A DNA stretch of 64,000 bases from assembly GCA_032718475.1 (NCBI GenBank), contig JAUCBJ010000912.1, positions 1-64,000 of the forward strand, given 5' to 3'. The notes beneath the pieces were generated by a model that ran no database searches, had not been told where the DNA came from, and saw nothing but the letters and a program-made list of their open reading frames with translations. The DNA comes from Nemertoderma westbladi (taxonomy: Eukaryota > Xenacoelomorpha > Nemertodermatida > Nemertodermatidae). Positions within the stretch are counted from its first letter, which is position 1. Each line of letters starts with the position of its first letter. The position numbers were made by a program, and so were the translations under genes. Shown piece after piece: positions 10,498-23,400 of the stretch.

Positions 10498-12122
10498 TCA
10501 ACAGAACCGAGGGTTTATGCCGGTGATTCCTGTAGGGAAGGACGACCAAGGTCGGTACTGCGTTTCGTACGATAGCAACAGAACCGAGGGTTTATGCCGG
10601 TGATTCCTGTAGGGACGGACGACCAAGGTCGGTACTGCGTTTCGTACGATAGACCGGTGATTCCTGTAGGGACGGACGACCAAGGTCGGTACTGCGTTTC
10701 GTACGATAGACCGGTGATTCCTGTAGGGACGGACGACCAAGGTCGGTACTGCGTTTCGTACGATAGACCGGTGATTCCTGTAGGGACGGACGACCAAGGT
10801 CGGTACTGCGTTTCGTACGATAGACCGGTGATTCCTGTAGGGGCGGACGACCAAGGTCGGTACTGCGTTTCGTACGATAGACCGGTGATTCCTGTAGGGA
10901 CGGACGACCAAGGTCGGTACTGCGTTTCGTACGATAGACCGGTGATTCCTGTAGGGACGGACGACCAAGGTCGGTACTGCGTTTCGTACGATAGACCGGT
11001 GATTCCTGTAGGGACGGACGACCAAGGTCGGTACTGCGTTTCGTACGATAGACCGGTGATTCCTGTAGGGACGGACGACCAAGGTCGGTACTGCGTTTCG
11101 TACGATAGACCGGTGATTCCTGTAGGGACGGACGACCAAGGTCGGTACTGCGTTTCGTACGATAGACCGGTGATTCCTGTAGGGACGGACGACCAAGGTC
11201 GGTACTGCGTTTCGTACGATAGACCGGTGATTCCTGTAGGGACGGACGACCAAGGTCGGTACTGCGTTTCGTACGATAGACCGGTGATTCCTGTAGGGAC
11301 GGACGACCAAGGTCGGTACTGCGTTTCGTACGATAGACCGGTGATTCCTGTAGGGACGGACGACCAAGGTCGGTACTGCGTTTCGTACGATAGACCAGTG
11401 ATTCCTGTAGGGGCGGACGACCAAGGTCGGTACTGCGTTTCGTACGATAGCAACAGAACCGAGGGTTTATGCCGGTGATTCCTGTAGGGACGGACGACCA
11501 AGGTCGGTACTGCGTTTCGTACGATAGACCGGTGATTCCTGTAGGGACGGACGACCAAGGTCGGTACTGCGTTTCGTACGATAGACCGGTGATTCCTGTA
11601 GGGACGGACGACCAAGGTCGGTACTGCGTTTCGTACGATAGCAACAGAACCGAGGGTTTATGCCGGTGATTCCTGTAGGGACGGACGACCAAGGTCGGTA
11701 CTGCGTTTCGTACGATAGCAACAGAACCGAGGGTTTATGCCGGTGATTCCTGTAGGGACGGACGACCAAGGTCGGTACTGCGTTTCGTACGATAGACCGG
11801 TGATTCCTGTAGGGGCGGACGACCAAGGTCGGTACTGCGTTTCGTACGATAGCAACAGAACCGAGGGTTTATGCCGGTGATTCCTGTAGGGACGGACGAC
11901 CAAGGTCGGTACTGCGTTTCGTACGATAGACCGGTGATTCCTGTAGGGACGGACGACCAAGGTCGGTACTGCGTTTCGTACGATAGACCGGTGATTCCTG
12001 TAGGGACGGACGACCAAGGTCGGTACTGCGTTTCGTACGATAGCAACAGAACCGAGGGTTTATGCCGGTGATTCCTGTAGGGACGGACGACCAAGGTCGG
12101 TACTGCGTTTCGTACGATAGAC
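10498..12122 (+). repeat. 57/77-bp minisatellite
   Basis: About 25 units. The basic unit of 57 bases runs from CCGGTGATTCCTGTAGGGAC through GACCAAGGTCGGTACTGCG to TTTCGTACGATAGA. Some units carry a 20-base insert around AACAGAACCGAGGGTTTATG, giving 77 bases. Units are almost identical; a recurring GGGGCGG for GGGACGG variant marks related units. As 57 is a multiple of three and the unit lacks stops in several frames, long repetitive frames open on both strands. I take these as artefacts, since the 77-base units break every frame. Confidence 0.95.
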
Positions 12123-12217
12123 TGCGTCTGTACTATTCATTCCCGACATCTAAAATATAATAACATTGTTTGTTAATTTGTCGTTAAAAAACGTAATTCT
12201 AAATTATTAAAAAAAAA

Positions 12218-15200
12218 ACTTTACTTTACTTTACTTTACTTTACTTTACTTTACTTTACTTTACTTTACTTTACTTTACTTTACTTTACTTTACTTTACT
12301 TTACTTTACTTTACTTTACTTTACTTTACTTTACTTTACTTTACTTTACTTTACTTTACTTTACTTTACTTTACTTTACTTTACTTTACTTTACTTTACT
12401 TTACTTTACTTTACTTTACTTTACTTTACTTTACTTTACTTTACTTTACTTTACTTTACTTTACTTTACTTTACTTTACTTTACTTTACTTTACTTTACT
12501 TTACTTTACTTTACTTTACTTTACTTTACTTTACTTTACTTTACTTTACTTTACTTTACTTTACTTTACTTTACTTTACTTTACTTTACTTTACTTTACT
12601 TTACTTTACTTTACTTTACTTTACTTTACTTTACTTTACTTTACTTTACTTTACTTTACTTTACTTTACTTTACTTTACTTTACTTTACTTTACTTTACT
12701 TTACTTTACTTTACTTTACTTTACTTTACTTTACTTTACTTTACTTTACTTTACTTTACTTTACTTTACTTTACTTTACTTTACTTTACTTTACTTTACT
12801 TTACTTTACTTTACTTTACTTTACTTTACTTTACTTTACTTTACTTTACTTTACTTTACTTTACTTTACTTTACTTTACTTTACTTTACTTTACTTTACT
12901 TTACTTTACTTTACTTTACTTTACTTTACTTTACTTTACTTTACTTTACTTTACTTTACTTTACTTTACTTTACTTTACTTTACTTTACTTTACTTTACT
13001 TTACTTTACTTTACTTTACTTTACTTTACTTTACTTTACTTTACTTTACTTTACTTTACTTTACTTTACTTTACTTTACTTTACTTTACTTTACTTTACT
13101 TTACTTTACTTTACTTTACTTTACTTTACTTTACTTTACTTTACTTTACTTTACTTTACTTTACTTTACTTTACTTTACTTTACTTTACTTTACTTTACT
13201 TTACTTTACTTTACTTTACTTTACTTTACTTTACTTTACTTTACTTTACTTTACTTTACTTTACTTTACTTTACTTTACTTTACTTTACTTTACTTTACT
13301 TTACTTTACTTTACTTTACTTTACTTTACTTTACTTTACTTTACTTTACTTTACTTTACTTTACTTTACTTTACTTTACTTTACTTTACTTTACTTTACT
13401 TTACTTTACTTTACTTTACTTTACTTTACTTTACTTTACTTTACTTTACTTTACTTTACTTTACTTTACTTTACTTTACTTTACTTTACTTTACTTTACT
13501 TTACTTTACTTTACTTTACTTTACTTTACTTTACTTTACTTTACTTTACTTTACTTTACTTTACTTTACTTTACTTTACTTTACTTTACTTTACTTTACT
13601 TTACTTTACTTTACTTTACTTTACTTTACTTTACTTTACTTTACTTTACTTTACTTTACTTTACTTTACTTTACTTTACTTTACTTTACTTTACTTTACT
13701 TTACTTTACTTTACTTTACTTTACTTTACTTTACTTTACTTTACTTTACTTTACTTTACTTTACTTTACTTTACTTTACTTTACTTTACTTTACTTTACT
13801 TTACTTTACTTTACTTTACTTTACTTTACTTTACTTTACTTTACTTTACTTTACTTTACTTTACTTTACTTTACTTTACTTTACTTTACTTTACTTTACT
13901 TTACTTTACTTTACTTTACTTTACTTTACTTTACTTTACTTTACTTTACTTTACTTTACTTTACTTTACTTTACTTTACTTTACTTTACTTTACTTTACT
14001 TTACTTTACTTTACTTTACTTTACTTTACTTTACTTTACTTTACTTTACTTTACTTTACTTTACTTTACTTTACTTTACTTTACTTTACTTTACTTTACT
14101 TTACTTTACTTTACTTTACTTTACTTTACTTTACTTTACTTTACTTTACTTTACTTTACTTTACTTTACTTTACTTTACTTTACTTTACTTTACTTTACT
14201 TTACTTTACTTTACTTTACTTTACTTTACTTTACTTTACTTTACTTTACTTTACTTTACTTTACTTTACTTTACTTTACTTTACTTTACTTTACTTTACT
14301 TTACTTTACTTTACTTTACTTTACTTTACTTTACTTTACTTTACTTTACTTTACTTTACTTTACTTTACTTTACTTTACTTTACTTTACTTTACTTTACT
14401 TTACTTTACTTTACTTTACTTTACTTTACTTTACTTTACTTTACTTTACTTTACTTTACTTTACTTTACTTTACTTTACTTTACTTTACTTTACTTTACT
14501 TTACTTTACTTTACTTTACTTTACTTTACTTTACTTTACTTTACTTTACTTTACTTTACTTTACTTTACTTTACTTTACTTTACTTTACTTTACTTTACT
14601 TTACTTTACTTTACTTTACTTTACTTTACTTTACTTTACTTTACTTTACTTTACTTTACTTTACTTTACTTTACTTTACTTTACTTTACTTTACTTTACT
14701 TTACTTTACTTTACTTTACTTTACTTTACTTTACTTTACTTTACTTTACTTTACTTTACTTTACTTTACTTTACTTTACTTTACTTTACTTTACTTTACT
14801 TTACTTTACTTTACTTTACTTTACTTTACTTTACTTTACTTTACTTTACTTTACTTTACTTTACTTTACTTTACTTTACTTTACTTTACTTTACTTTACT
14901 TTACTTTACTTTACTTTACTTTACTTTACTTTACTTTACTTTACTTTACTTTACTTTACTTTACTTTACTTTACTTTACTTTACTTTACTTTACTTTACT
15001 TTACTTTACTTTACTTTACTTTACTTTACTTTACTTTACTTTACTTTACTTTACTTTACTTTACTTTACTTTACTTTACTTTACTTTACTTTACTTTACT
15101 TTACTTTACTTTACTTTACTTTACTTTACTTTACTTTACTTTACTTTACTTTACTTTACTTTACTTTACTTTACTTTACTTTACTTTACTTTACTTTACT

Positions 15201-16660
15201 TTACTTTACTTTACTTTACTTTACTTTACTTTACTTTACTTTACTTTACTTTACTTTACTTTACTTTACTTTACTTTACTTTACTTTACTTTACTTTACT
15301 TTACTTTACTTTACTTTACTTTACTTTACTTTACTTTACTTTACTTTACTTTACTTTACTTTACTTTACTTTACTTTACTTTACTTTACTTTACTTTACT
15401 TTACTTTACTTTACTTTACTTTACTTTACTTTACTTTACTTTACTTTACTTTACTTTACTTTACTTTACTTTACTTTACTTTACTTTACTTTACTTTACT
15501 TTACTTTACTTTACTTTACTTTACTTTACTTTACTTTACTTTACTTTACTTTACTTTACTTTACTTTACTTTACTTTACTTTACTTTACTTTACTTTACT
15601 TTACTTTACTTTACTTTACTTTACTTTACTTTACTTTACTTTACTTTACTTTACTTTACTTTACTTTACTTTACTTTACTTTACTTTACTTTACTTTACT
15701 TTACTTTACTTTACTTTACTTTACTTTACTTTACTTTACTTTACTTTACTTTACTTTACTTTACTTTACTTTACTTTACTTTACTTTACTTTACTTTACT
15801 TTACTTTACTTTACTTTACTTTACTTTACTTTACTTTACTTTACTTTACTTTACTTTACTTTACTTTACTTTACTTTACTTTACTTTACTTTACTTTACT
15901 TTACTTTACTTTACTTTACTTTACTTTACTTTACTTTACTTTACTTTACTTTACTTTACTTTACTTTACTTTACTTTACTTTACTTTACTTTACTTTACT
16001 TTACTTTACTTTACTTTACTTTACTTTACTTTACTTTACTTTACTTTACTTTACTTTACTTTACTTTACTTTACTTTACTTTACTTTACTTTACTTTACT
16101 TTACTTTACTTTACTTTACTTTACTTTACTTTACTTTACTTTACTTTACTTTACTTTACTTTACTTTACTTTACTTTACTTTACTTTACTTTACTTTACT
16201 TTACTTTACTTTACTTTACTTTACTTTACTTTACTTTACTTTACTTTACTTTACTTTACTTTACTTTACTTTACTTTACTTTACTTTACTTTACTTTACT
16301 TTACTTTACTTTACTTTACTTTACTTTACTTTACTTTACTTTACTTTACTTTACTTTACTTTACTTTACTTTACTTTACTTTACTTTACTTTACTTTACT
16401 TTACTTTACTTTACTTTACTTTACTTTACTTTACTTTACTTTACTTTACTTTACTTTACTTTACTTTACTTTACTTTACTTTACTTTACTTTACTTTACT
16501 TTACTTTACTTTACTTTACTTTACTTTACTTTACTTTACTTTACTTTACTTTACTTTACTTTACTTTACTTTACTTTACTTTACTTTACTTTACTTTACT
16601 TTACTTTACTTTACTTTACTTTACTTTACTTTACTTTACTTTACTTTACTTTACTTTACA
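12218..16660 (+). repeat. (ACTTT)n pentanucleotide satellite, 4.4 kb
   Basis: About 889 consecutive ACTTT units with no interruption that I can see over 4.44 kb, preceded by an A-run (12210-12218). On the minus strand the unit reads AAAGT. It begins 12 bases from the end of the receptor TM7 exon, so the stop codon of that exon read through (16651-16653) lies in the first units of the array. Confidence 0.98.
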
Positions 16661-16671
16661 TTAATTCTAAC

Positions 16672-16787
16672 CTTTCGATTTGCGGAGTTGGAATTAGTGC
16701 TGGTTGAGGTTGTTCGGAGAACCGATGACGCCCATTGGTCTCTCACATCCTTGGCTCGCAGACAGTGGAATGCGAAAATAAAGAAAC
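16672..16787 (-). CDS. Receptor exon: TM7 end and start of C-tail
   Basis: In the frame starting at the third base it reads FFIFAFHCLRAKDVRDQW, the classic end of TM7 and start of helix 8 in family B GPCRs (F-I-F...HC...VR..W), followed by a Ser/Thr/Asn-rich tail ending NSANRK. The acceptor is CTACAAG before 16787. A donor-like GTTAGA follows at 16671; reading through instead gives eight more residues and TAA at 16651-16653 in the satellite. The preceding exon ends in phase 0 at its best donor, but this exon needs one base carried over, so the TM6-TM7 junction is off by one (see findings). Confidence 0.75.
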
Positions 16788-17010
16788 CTTGTAGAGAAAC
16801 ACTCAATATAAATATAACCTGGAATATAAAATATGAATATTCATATATCTCGTATTAATTAATAAATAGAGTGAATGAATTCAAAATGCAGATATGGGTA
16901 TTAAGAACACTAAGTAGTTTTATTTTAAAATGTTAACATTTGAAAATTACATAAAAATTTAAATTAATAAAAAACTGTATTAAATACAGTATTTTATAAT
17001 GATGAAAAAT

Positions 17011-17122
17011 GAAAAAATATGATGGGGACAAATTTTACAAAACTTTGAATGGAACTTTGATAATCTATGGTCAAAATTCCATTCCAAGTTTTTTACAAAA
17101 TTTGTCCACATCATATTTTTTC
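17011..17122. repeat. Inverted repeat covering the TM6 exon donor
   Basis: Two arms of about 45 bases (17011-17054 and 17077-17122) are inverted copies with a few mismatches. The right arm includes the intron side of the TM5-TM6 donor at 17125, so the pre-mRNA can fold into a hairpin beginning at the splice site. Confidence 0.8.
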
Positions 17123-17124
17123 AC

Positions 17125-17392
17125 CTGTATAACAATCTGAAAGTTTTGGAGCGCGAGCCCTGCAGTGGAGTGGTTGATGACCCCGAACGCGGAGAGTCCC
17201 CATGCCAACCCGAGTAGCGCCAGTATACCGAGGGCGCCTTTCAGCTGCGTGACCCAGGACCGGTTGCGCGTCGCTATGTTCTGTCGCAGGAGGACCTTCA
17301 GAGTCATAATGAAAACCGAAAGATTTACGAAACATATGAGAAGAACCGGAAGTAGGAAGATGTAATTCCTTGTATCATCTGGAAGTCGACAA
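17125..17392 (-). CDS. Receptor exon: TM5 and TM6
   Basis: It enters at codon position 3 (completing Ser after CEW) and encodes 89 codons. TM5 is visible in NYIFLLPVLLICFVNLSVF, with the P and N typical of family B, then the intracellular loop with RQNIATRNRSWVTQLKG, then TM6 in ALGILALLGLAWGLSAFGVI, which carries the family B LLGLxW motif, and a loop leading to FQIVIQ at the start of TM7. The acceptor is TATTTCAG and the donor ATACAG/GTGAAA. A second donor-like site (TTTT/GTAAAA, exon end 17097) would add nine residues. Confidence 0.92.
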
Positions 17393-17569
17393 CTGAAATA
17401 TAAAATACAAAGTGTTTCTGTCAATTACTGTACGTAAGGCACTAACTTTGTTATTTACATCAGAATAAAGATACGGTATATCGTAGTAATAACGTTTAAA
17501 CATACCGTTTAAACAACTTCGAGTCAAATGACATGGATGATAATTAGTTAATCGTGTTAGTTGAATTAC

Positions 17570-17733
17570 CTCCATTCACAGTGGTGTTCCTTGGGTTCCG
17601 AGAGATTACCGACGAATTCCCCGTCGAAATTAGTAGGATTTATTGCGAGGGGGATGCCCACAATGAGTGCGGGTATCCCCCAGGCCAGCAAGCCCGCCTT
17701 GAGTAGGAAGTGAGATGCGTGGGTGTTGAACAC
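17570..17733 (-). CDS. Receptor exon: TM4 and extracellular loop 2
   Basis: 54 codons plus two bases, beginning VFNTHASHFLLKAGLLAWGI. TM4 has the family B W-G-x-P core (AWGIPALIVGIPLAI). The second extracellular loop carries GNLSEPKEHHCEW, including the conserved cysteine expected to bond with the one at the top of TM3, and an N-glycosylation site (NLS). It leaves two bases (AG) that pair with the T of the next exon. Donor GAG/GTAATT, acceptor CCCAAG. Confidence 0.92.
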
Positions 17734-17779
17734 CTTGGGAGAACATTAATGAAATATTCGACTTAGGTTGATATTAGTG

Positions 17780-18012
17780 TTGCAACAGGATCGGGATTGC
17801 ACCGGATCGGGATTGCAACAGGATCGGGATTGCACCGGATCGGGATTGCACCGGATCGGGATTGCACCGGATCGGGATTGCACCGGATCGGGATTGCACC
17901 GGATCGGGATTGCACCGGATCGGGATTGCACCGGATCGGGATTGCACCGGATCGGGATTGCACCGGATCGGGATTGCACCGGATCGGGATTGCACCGGAT
18001 CGGGATTGCAAC
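17780..18012 (+). repeat. 16-bp minisatellite
   Basis: About 14 units of GGGATTGCACCGGATC, with an early variant having AACA for ACCG. It lies in the long intron between the TM3 and TM4 exons, 50 bases upstream of the TM4 acceptor. Confidence 0.95.
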
Positions 18013-18061
18013 TGCCGGGATCCCGATTTTCGGGCCCCTGTTAAGTTTCCTATATTTCCCT

Positions 18062-18580
18062 TTTCCGGGGGGGGGGGGGACTACTTTCTCGGAGTGCCTT
18101 CCTCATAGACAACCATAAGCAGAAATTAGAGATTTTGGATACTTTCCCATCAGTACAGAAACTTTACATGGGGGTCTTTTAGCCCATTTGCCTGGACCTA
18201 TCCTGGACCTTTCCCAGTGACAAAGAATGAGAGATGGATCTCATGAAATAAAAAATGCCTAGATATGTAAAAATTTCCAACATTATATGAAAATTAATAT
18301 ATCCACTGCAGTCTGAATGATTCACTGCCACATAAAAGTGTTTATCATATTCAATAAAAAGCAACCATTTCAAACCGGCCCGGCCTGAGCCGGAGCCAGA
18401 TTTGTAAACAAAAATCCGGCCGGCATTCCGGCCAAAGCCGAATTTTTTTTATATATCACCACTTTTTATTGAATCAGCTATGGTACCTATATGCATGAAC
18501 AGAACTGGAGGGGGGGGGGGGACTCTTACACTTTGCCGTGCCATTATAGCAATTTATTGATATAATAAAATGATCTTAAA
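18062..18580. other. Intronic sequence with G-runs and a GC-palindrome
   Basis: Homopolymer G tracts lie at about 18067-18079 and 18510-18520. Around 18375-18437, CCGGCCCGGCCTGAGCCGG faces CCGGCCGGCATTCCGGCC, a self-complementary GC patch in AT-rich sequence that resembles the end of a DNA transposon. No gene is seen. Confidence 0.4.
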
Positions 18581-18890
18581 ATATTTGTTCTAGAACAAAA
18601 TAATTTTTATATTAAATGAATAGATAATATTTTGTAGAACATTTTAAAAAAAGTAACAAAAACTAGCTAGTATAAAAAATTTATACAAAGATAACATACA
18701 ATAAAAAATTTAAAAAAATAACAATTTATCTAGTGCTTTTTTTATTTTTTATTCTAGAAGAAAAAATATTTATTCTAGAGAAACATTTTATATTAAATGA
18801 ATAAATAATATGTTTTAGAACATTTAAAAAAATGAAACAAAAACTAGCTAGTATAAAAAATTTGAAAATTAAAAAAATTAACAAATTAGC
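18580..18890. repeat. AT-rich 'TTCTAGAACA' repeat, split by later insertions
   Basis: Units of about 150-160 bases with the words GTTCTAGAACAAAA, ATTAAATGAATA(G/A)ATAATAT, AGAACATTT and AACAAAAACTAG occur at about 18585 and 18755. A third copy lies at about 24700-24830, on the far side of the Merlin and Ulp1-LINE insertions, showing that both inserted into this array. Confidence 0.75.
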
Positions 18891-19000
18891 TAAGTGCTTT
18901 TTTTTTTTTTTTTTAATATATAATAATTAATATAATAAAACAATATTATTATCAAATCATATTAGTCTACAGTTACCTAGAAATAATTAAAATAAAATAA

Positions 19001-20434
19001 GGGAACAGTTCCGTACGTCCCCCCATTTTGTGAGATTTTTTTACTATACCATAACACCATGTTTCTTGAGCGACGCTAATTAAATATTCTAGAACATTCT
19101 AAAAAAAGCAGAGAAATAATGTGTTCCATTATCAATCGCCGTCATTCGTACAGCGTGTGCAGGGACAGGACATCGACAATTAACTGGTTACAGGGAGTTA
19201 ATCGTCTTCCAAAAAAAAGATATGCACTGTGCATCACACTGACATGCATTTTAATGAAAAAACTAAGGGAATTGGAAGATTTAGATGCAGAAAAGGAGAA
19301 TGTAGAGATGACGAAATTTCAATAACAAAGGGAACATGGTTTGAGAGAGTGAAACTGGCGCCTGAAAAAGTACTTAATATAATATACTCATACTCTGTCA
19401 ATGACTAGATGATAGATATAAATTCAGAGAACGAACCAGACAACAAACGATTGTCCCAAGAGAGTATAGCCGACTGGTACAATTACTGCCAAGAATTTGG
19501 ATTACATATAGATTTCTTGAGGAACAGGAAGCAAAGGGACAAATGGGAGGGCCAGAAACGATTGTGCAAATCGATGAAAGTAAATTTGGTAAACGAAAGC
19601 ACAACAAAGGGCGTAGGACTGAGGGACATTGGGTATTAGGAATCATAGAAGACGGAAAAGAGGACCGTCGGTTAATTCTTTGCCCAAATAATAAAAGAAG
19701 CGCAAATGAATTATGCCCATCATTGAGAAGCACATTAAAGATGGAACAACGATACGAACGGATCTATGGAAGGCGTACAACGACCTAGAGAATCTGGAAT
19801 ACACGCATAAGGTTGTAAATCACAGCTCAAAGACAAATCCTTTCGTTGCTGAGGACGGAACACACACAAACAGGATAGAATCGTCGTGGAAACCAGCAAA
19901 GGATTACTTTAGAACTGTGAAATTGAGAAGTGTCTGCAAAAAATGTGAAACGGATTTGAACAAACTGGGCAAAGAAGCAAAGGAAAAGACTACTAAAATC
20001 AACGAGGAACAATAGGAATGCAGTGATTGCGAAAGCGTGCAGAAGGCATGCGAAATCCATAAGAAGAAATTAAAGCAGATCAAACGGAAGACCAGGATAA
20101 AGATATGTGCGAAATATAATAAACGTGCCGAATGCAGACAAAATGCGCAGACAAAATCATCACGTATCTTTGGAGGAGACAAATGCGGAAAGAGAGTAGG
20201 AATAGTTTCATGTATATAATTGATGCAATAAAACGTGCATACCCAGTTGCGTAATCTATTAGATACAGTTGTTTCAGTACACCGTATAAAGTTATTTTTA
20301 TAAAAAATCAACTATTTGTATGTAATAAACAAATGCAATAGTACAATATAAAAAATATATTCCATAACATTAATTGACAATACACGGGCAATTCAAGTCA
20401 TTTTAAAAATAGGGGGACGTACGGAACTCTAGCC
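19001..20434 (+). mobile_element. Merlin-like DNA transposon with target duplication
   Basis: The ends are inverted: GGGAACAGTTCCGTACGTCC at 19001 against GGCTAGAGTTCCGTACGTCC read inward from 20434, identical over AGTTCCGTACGTCCCCC. Both sides are flanked by the 8-base direct repeat TAAAATAA (18993-19000 and 20435-20442). GG-starting termini and 8-9 base duplications are typical of the Merlin superfamily, related to bacterial IS1016, and the internal gene agrees. Length is 1434 bases. Confidence 0.93.
19119..20015 (+). pseudogene. Merlin transposase (IS1016/ISXO2-like DDE), frameshifted
   Basis: The coding sequence is spread over three frames. The N-terminal part (19119-19325) is a cysteine-poor region. 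The catalytic core begins around 19543 with IVQIDESKFGKRKHNKGRR (first D) and GHWVLGIIEDGKEDRR, shifts frame near 19715, and continues IIEKHIKDGTTIRTDLWKAY (second D), VVNHSSK, GTHTNRIESSW (final E of the triad). A Lys-rich tail ends at 20015. All three acidic residues survive but at least two frameshifts make it inactive. Confidence 0.88.
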
Positions 20435-20444
20435 TAAAATAATA

Positions 20445-23400
20445 ATTGTATCAAGTTTTGTGTCTCTCCAGTTCTCCAAATACAATATCTTCTCAAAATC
20501 TCACAGAGTCTATCCGTAGGCATCGTGTCGCAGTAGCTTTTCATCACCTTTTGATCGCCGCACCCCTTAAAATCATTCAGGAAAAAGAGGGGCATAGGTT
20601 GGAAGTAAGCCGCGGATCCTCTGCTGGCACGGTGGTATAGGAAAGAGGACTACGGTGACCTCGAAGGCAAAGCCCAGTTGTACGGAGTAAGCTGAAGGAA
20701 AGTCGACATCGCAACCAATGTGCAACCGATGAATATGTGGAATCACGCTTCTCCGCCAGACGACCAGCAAGATGCGTTAAAAATCGGCCACACTCAGGTC
20801 CTGCAGCACCACTAGAGGTAAAAACGAGAGGAGTAAATGATGCACGTTCTACATTCAGTACCCTATCATTATATTTCCGTCGCTTCTCAGCCTCTTGGTT
20901 CTTTAATAAATTGTCTATGGTGGATGGGAGATAGGTTGCAGCATTGGGATAGAATACCCGTACATCAAAGAATGACTTGGAGTGGCGGCTCCAAAAACCT
21001 GTTGCTGACACATCAAGACGAGCTTCATTTCCAGAAACGCCAGAGGAAGGTGTTGATACCTCACCAGACAGTGGTAGCAGACTAGGTTCTACACCAACAT
21101 CCACACAGACTTCCTTAAGCAGATTGGCAATTATATCGCGCGTTTCATTGTGTCTCAATGCGATAAAACCGCCTTTCTTGCAAATAAGGGCATGGTCAGG
21201 GGTAAAGGATGCTGAGCAAACACATGTAGTTGGGAGGCCAGTGATCGGCAAGTTGTAGCGCATTGCAAGTGCATCTCGAAAGTCCAACTTATTTAGTACA
21301 AAATCCTTCAGCATCAAGAGGAAGAGCTGTTTGCCAAGAGGAAGTGCCTTTATGAGAGGCATGGTCTAATGCATGCACCATAAGTGTGTCACTAACCTCC
21401 TTAATCTTTAATGCCTTGTTTTTCCAAGATGCTGTTTTGAGTGCACGCACGGTGGCAATTACCTCAACCTGACCCTTCCTAATCGACGAGGAAAGCACAT
21501 GCTGTTGCTCCACTATTGCCTTTTTAAGAGGTTCAGATATCTCAGTGATGTATTGAACTGATCGCTGGCTGATGAGACAGGATTTACCAAACCAAGGCCC
21601 CCAAAACGAACTGGCAGATTAATAATATCTCTAAGCCCATCATCACATACAGAGCCAATAAGGGCAGGTATAAGCCGATTTCGAATGGAGTCCTCTAGAG
21701 GTTGAAATATACTGCTATCTCCACCAAAGCAACGTTGAAAAAAAATCCACTTTGAGCTCAGCCCATGGGTGAAAGCAGCATATGCAGCATGTGGTTGTGT
21801 CTCAGCCACCTGCGCTAAATTGTCAAGAAGCTTACACCACCCTAGGACCTTGCCCTTCGCATAAGTGGTGGAGAACTCAGCTGTTCCAATTACACTCCCC
21901 AATAGGCGCTGACCCTGGTCAGTAATATGAACATCAATGCCCTCAAAAATTGACTGAGCTTTCTCAACTAGACAAGTTTTGACTACCAACCATGATTTTT
22001 CAGCTTTGGGGTGATATCCAATTCCGGGGCCACGGGAAGAAATGAAATCCCACCATTTCCTGATATCTAGAAGATTACCTATGCCATTGGAGTCGTCAGC
22101 AAACCAGACGGATTTTATTCGAGTGTGGTGATGATAGATAAGTGGATTAATGGATATGCCGTACCAGGGGAATGCTAACGGGTCACCTTGGGTTGTTCCT
22201 TCATTGGACTCAAGCTCGATGACACCACAGAAAAGGCGTATTTTCCTACGATAAGTGTTAATGACATATAGGGATATAGCAGGGCAAAGAATTCAGATGT
22301 TGTGGAGGGCTACTGATCTGTTCAACATGTTAAAGGCATTCGATGCATCAATCATTAAAATACCCTCGTTCTCGTCCTGGTTAAACTCTTCAACCAAAGA
22401 ATGTATTGCTGCTTCTACTCCAGCTGAATGCCCTCCCGCCGTCTGTAGAGGCCCAGCAGTGTGTTGTACCTCCTCTCTCACAACACTTACTATAATTCTA
22501 CCTATTAGCCGCTTAAGGACTTCCCCAACACCTATAGGACGAACTCCAGGATTTTTGTTTAAAGGTATAAGACGAGAGGCTACAAGTGCTTCAATGCTAT
22601 TAGGGTCAACAGGCTCTGTAGCAAGGCGCTGGGCTACTTTAGCGATAGTTCGGCAGAGGTCAGTTGACTTTGAGCGAAACTCTTTTGAGCAGAGAATCCT
22701 CTTTAAAGATTCTGCATCAAGACCAGAAGGACCCGAACCCCCTCTTATCCCTAAAGCAGCTTTGAAAACCATTTCACCTGTAATAGATGAGAAGGTGCTG
22801 GGAGGAATTAGTTCAGTAGGACCCCTTAGTGCATAATCAAGTGAGAATCCGGCAGCTGGTGGATGTTTCGAATATAATTCTTCAACAACGCTGCTGCTGA
22901 GATCTAGGAACCCCCCACCTGAATTCTCAAGTAATCTAGTCGCTGCACTTATCTTACCTTCAAAAACAAGTTTACTAAAAATCCTGGCAGTATCCATAGG
23001 TTTTTTAGCAGGATATGATTGTTGAAGCTTTTTTTGAATTGCTAGAGAGTCACGAAGTAAATCCTCGAATTTTCCACATGCCCACAGCTTTAACCTAGAG
23101 GAAAGGACAGTGCAATGTTCTGAAGATGTAGACTTTGAATGGGGTTTTTGTAGAAGAAGATGGGGCATAATAGAGACAAGTTTGAATGCTACACCCTCTA
23201 AAGGAGAGCCTGACTCCCAGCCGGACAGAAGACGGTTAGTTTCCTCAACATAATCTTTCCCTGCTTTACCTGAAGGCAACTTGAAGCAGTTCTTACGCCA
23301 ATGTACAACAGTAGAGTATAGTTCATCAACTGAAATAACAAGATCTTCGCCACAAATGGGTCCCCAAAAGAAATTAGGGGCATGTGATGGATTATAATCA

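Noticed and set aside
10498-12122. Long open frames on both strands with repeated VPTGITG/RPVIPVG/VVRPYRNH units
   Set aside because: All are translations of a 57/77-bp minisatellite. Open frames occur in several registers on both strands and the 77-bp units shift frame, so no protein is supported.
12218-16660. Telomeric repeat
   Set aside because: The unit ACTTT/AAAGT is not TTAGGG-like and genes and elements continue on both sides.
22255-22836. 193-residue plus-strand frame
   Set aside because: Antisense shadow of the Ulp1-LINE RT.
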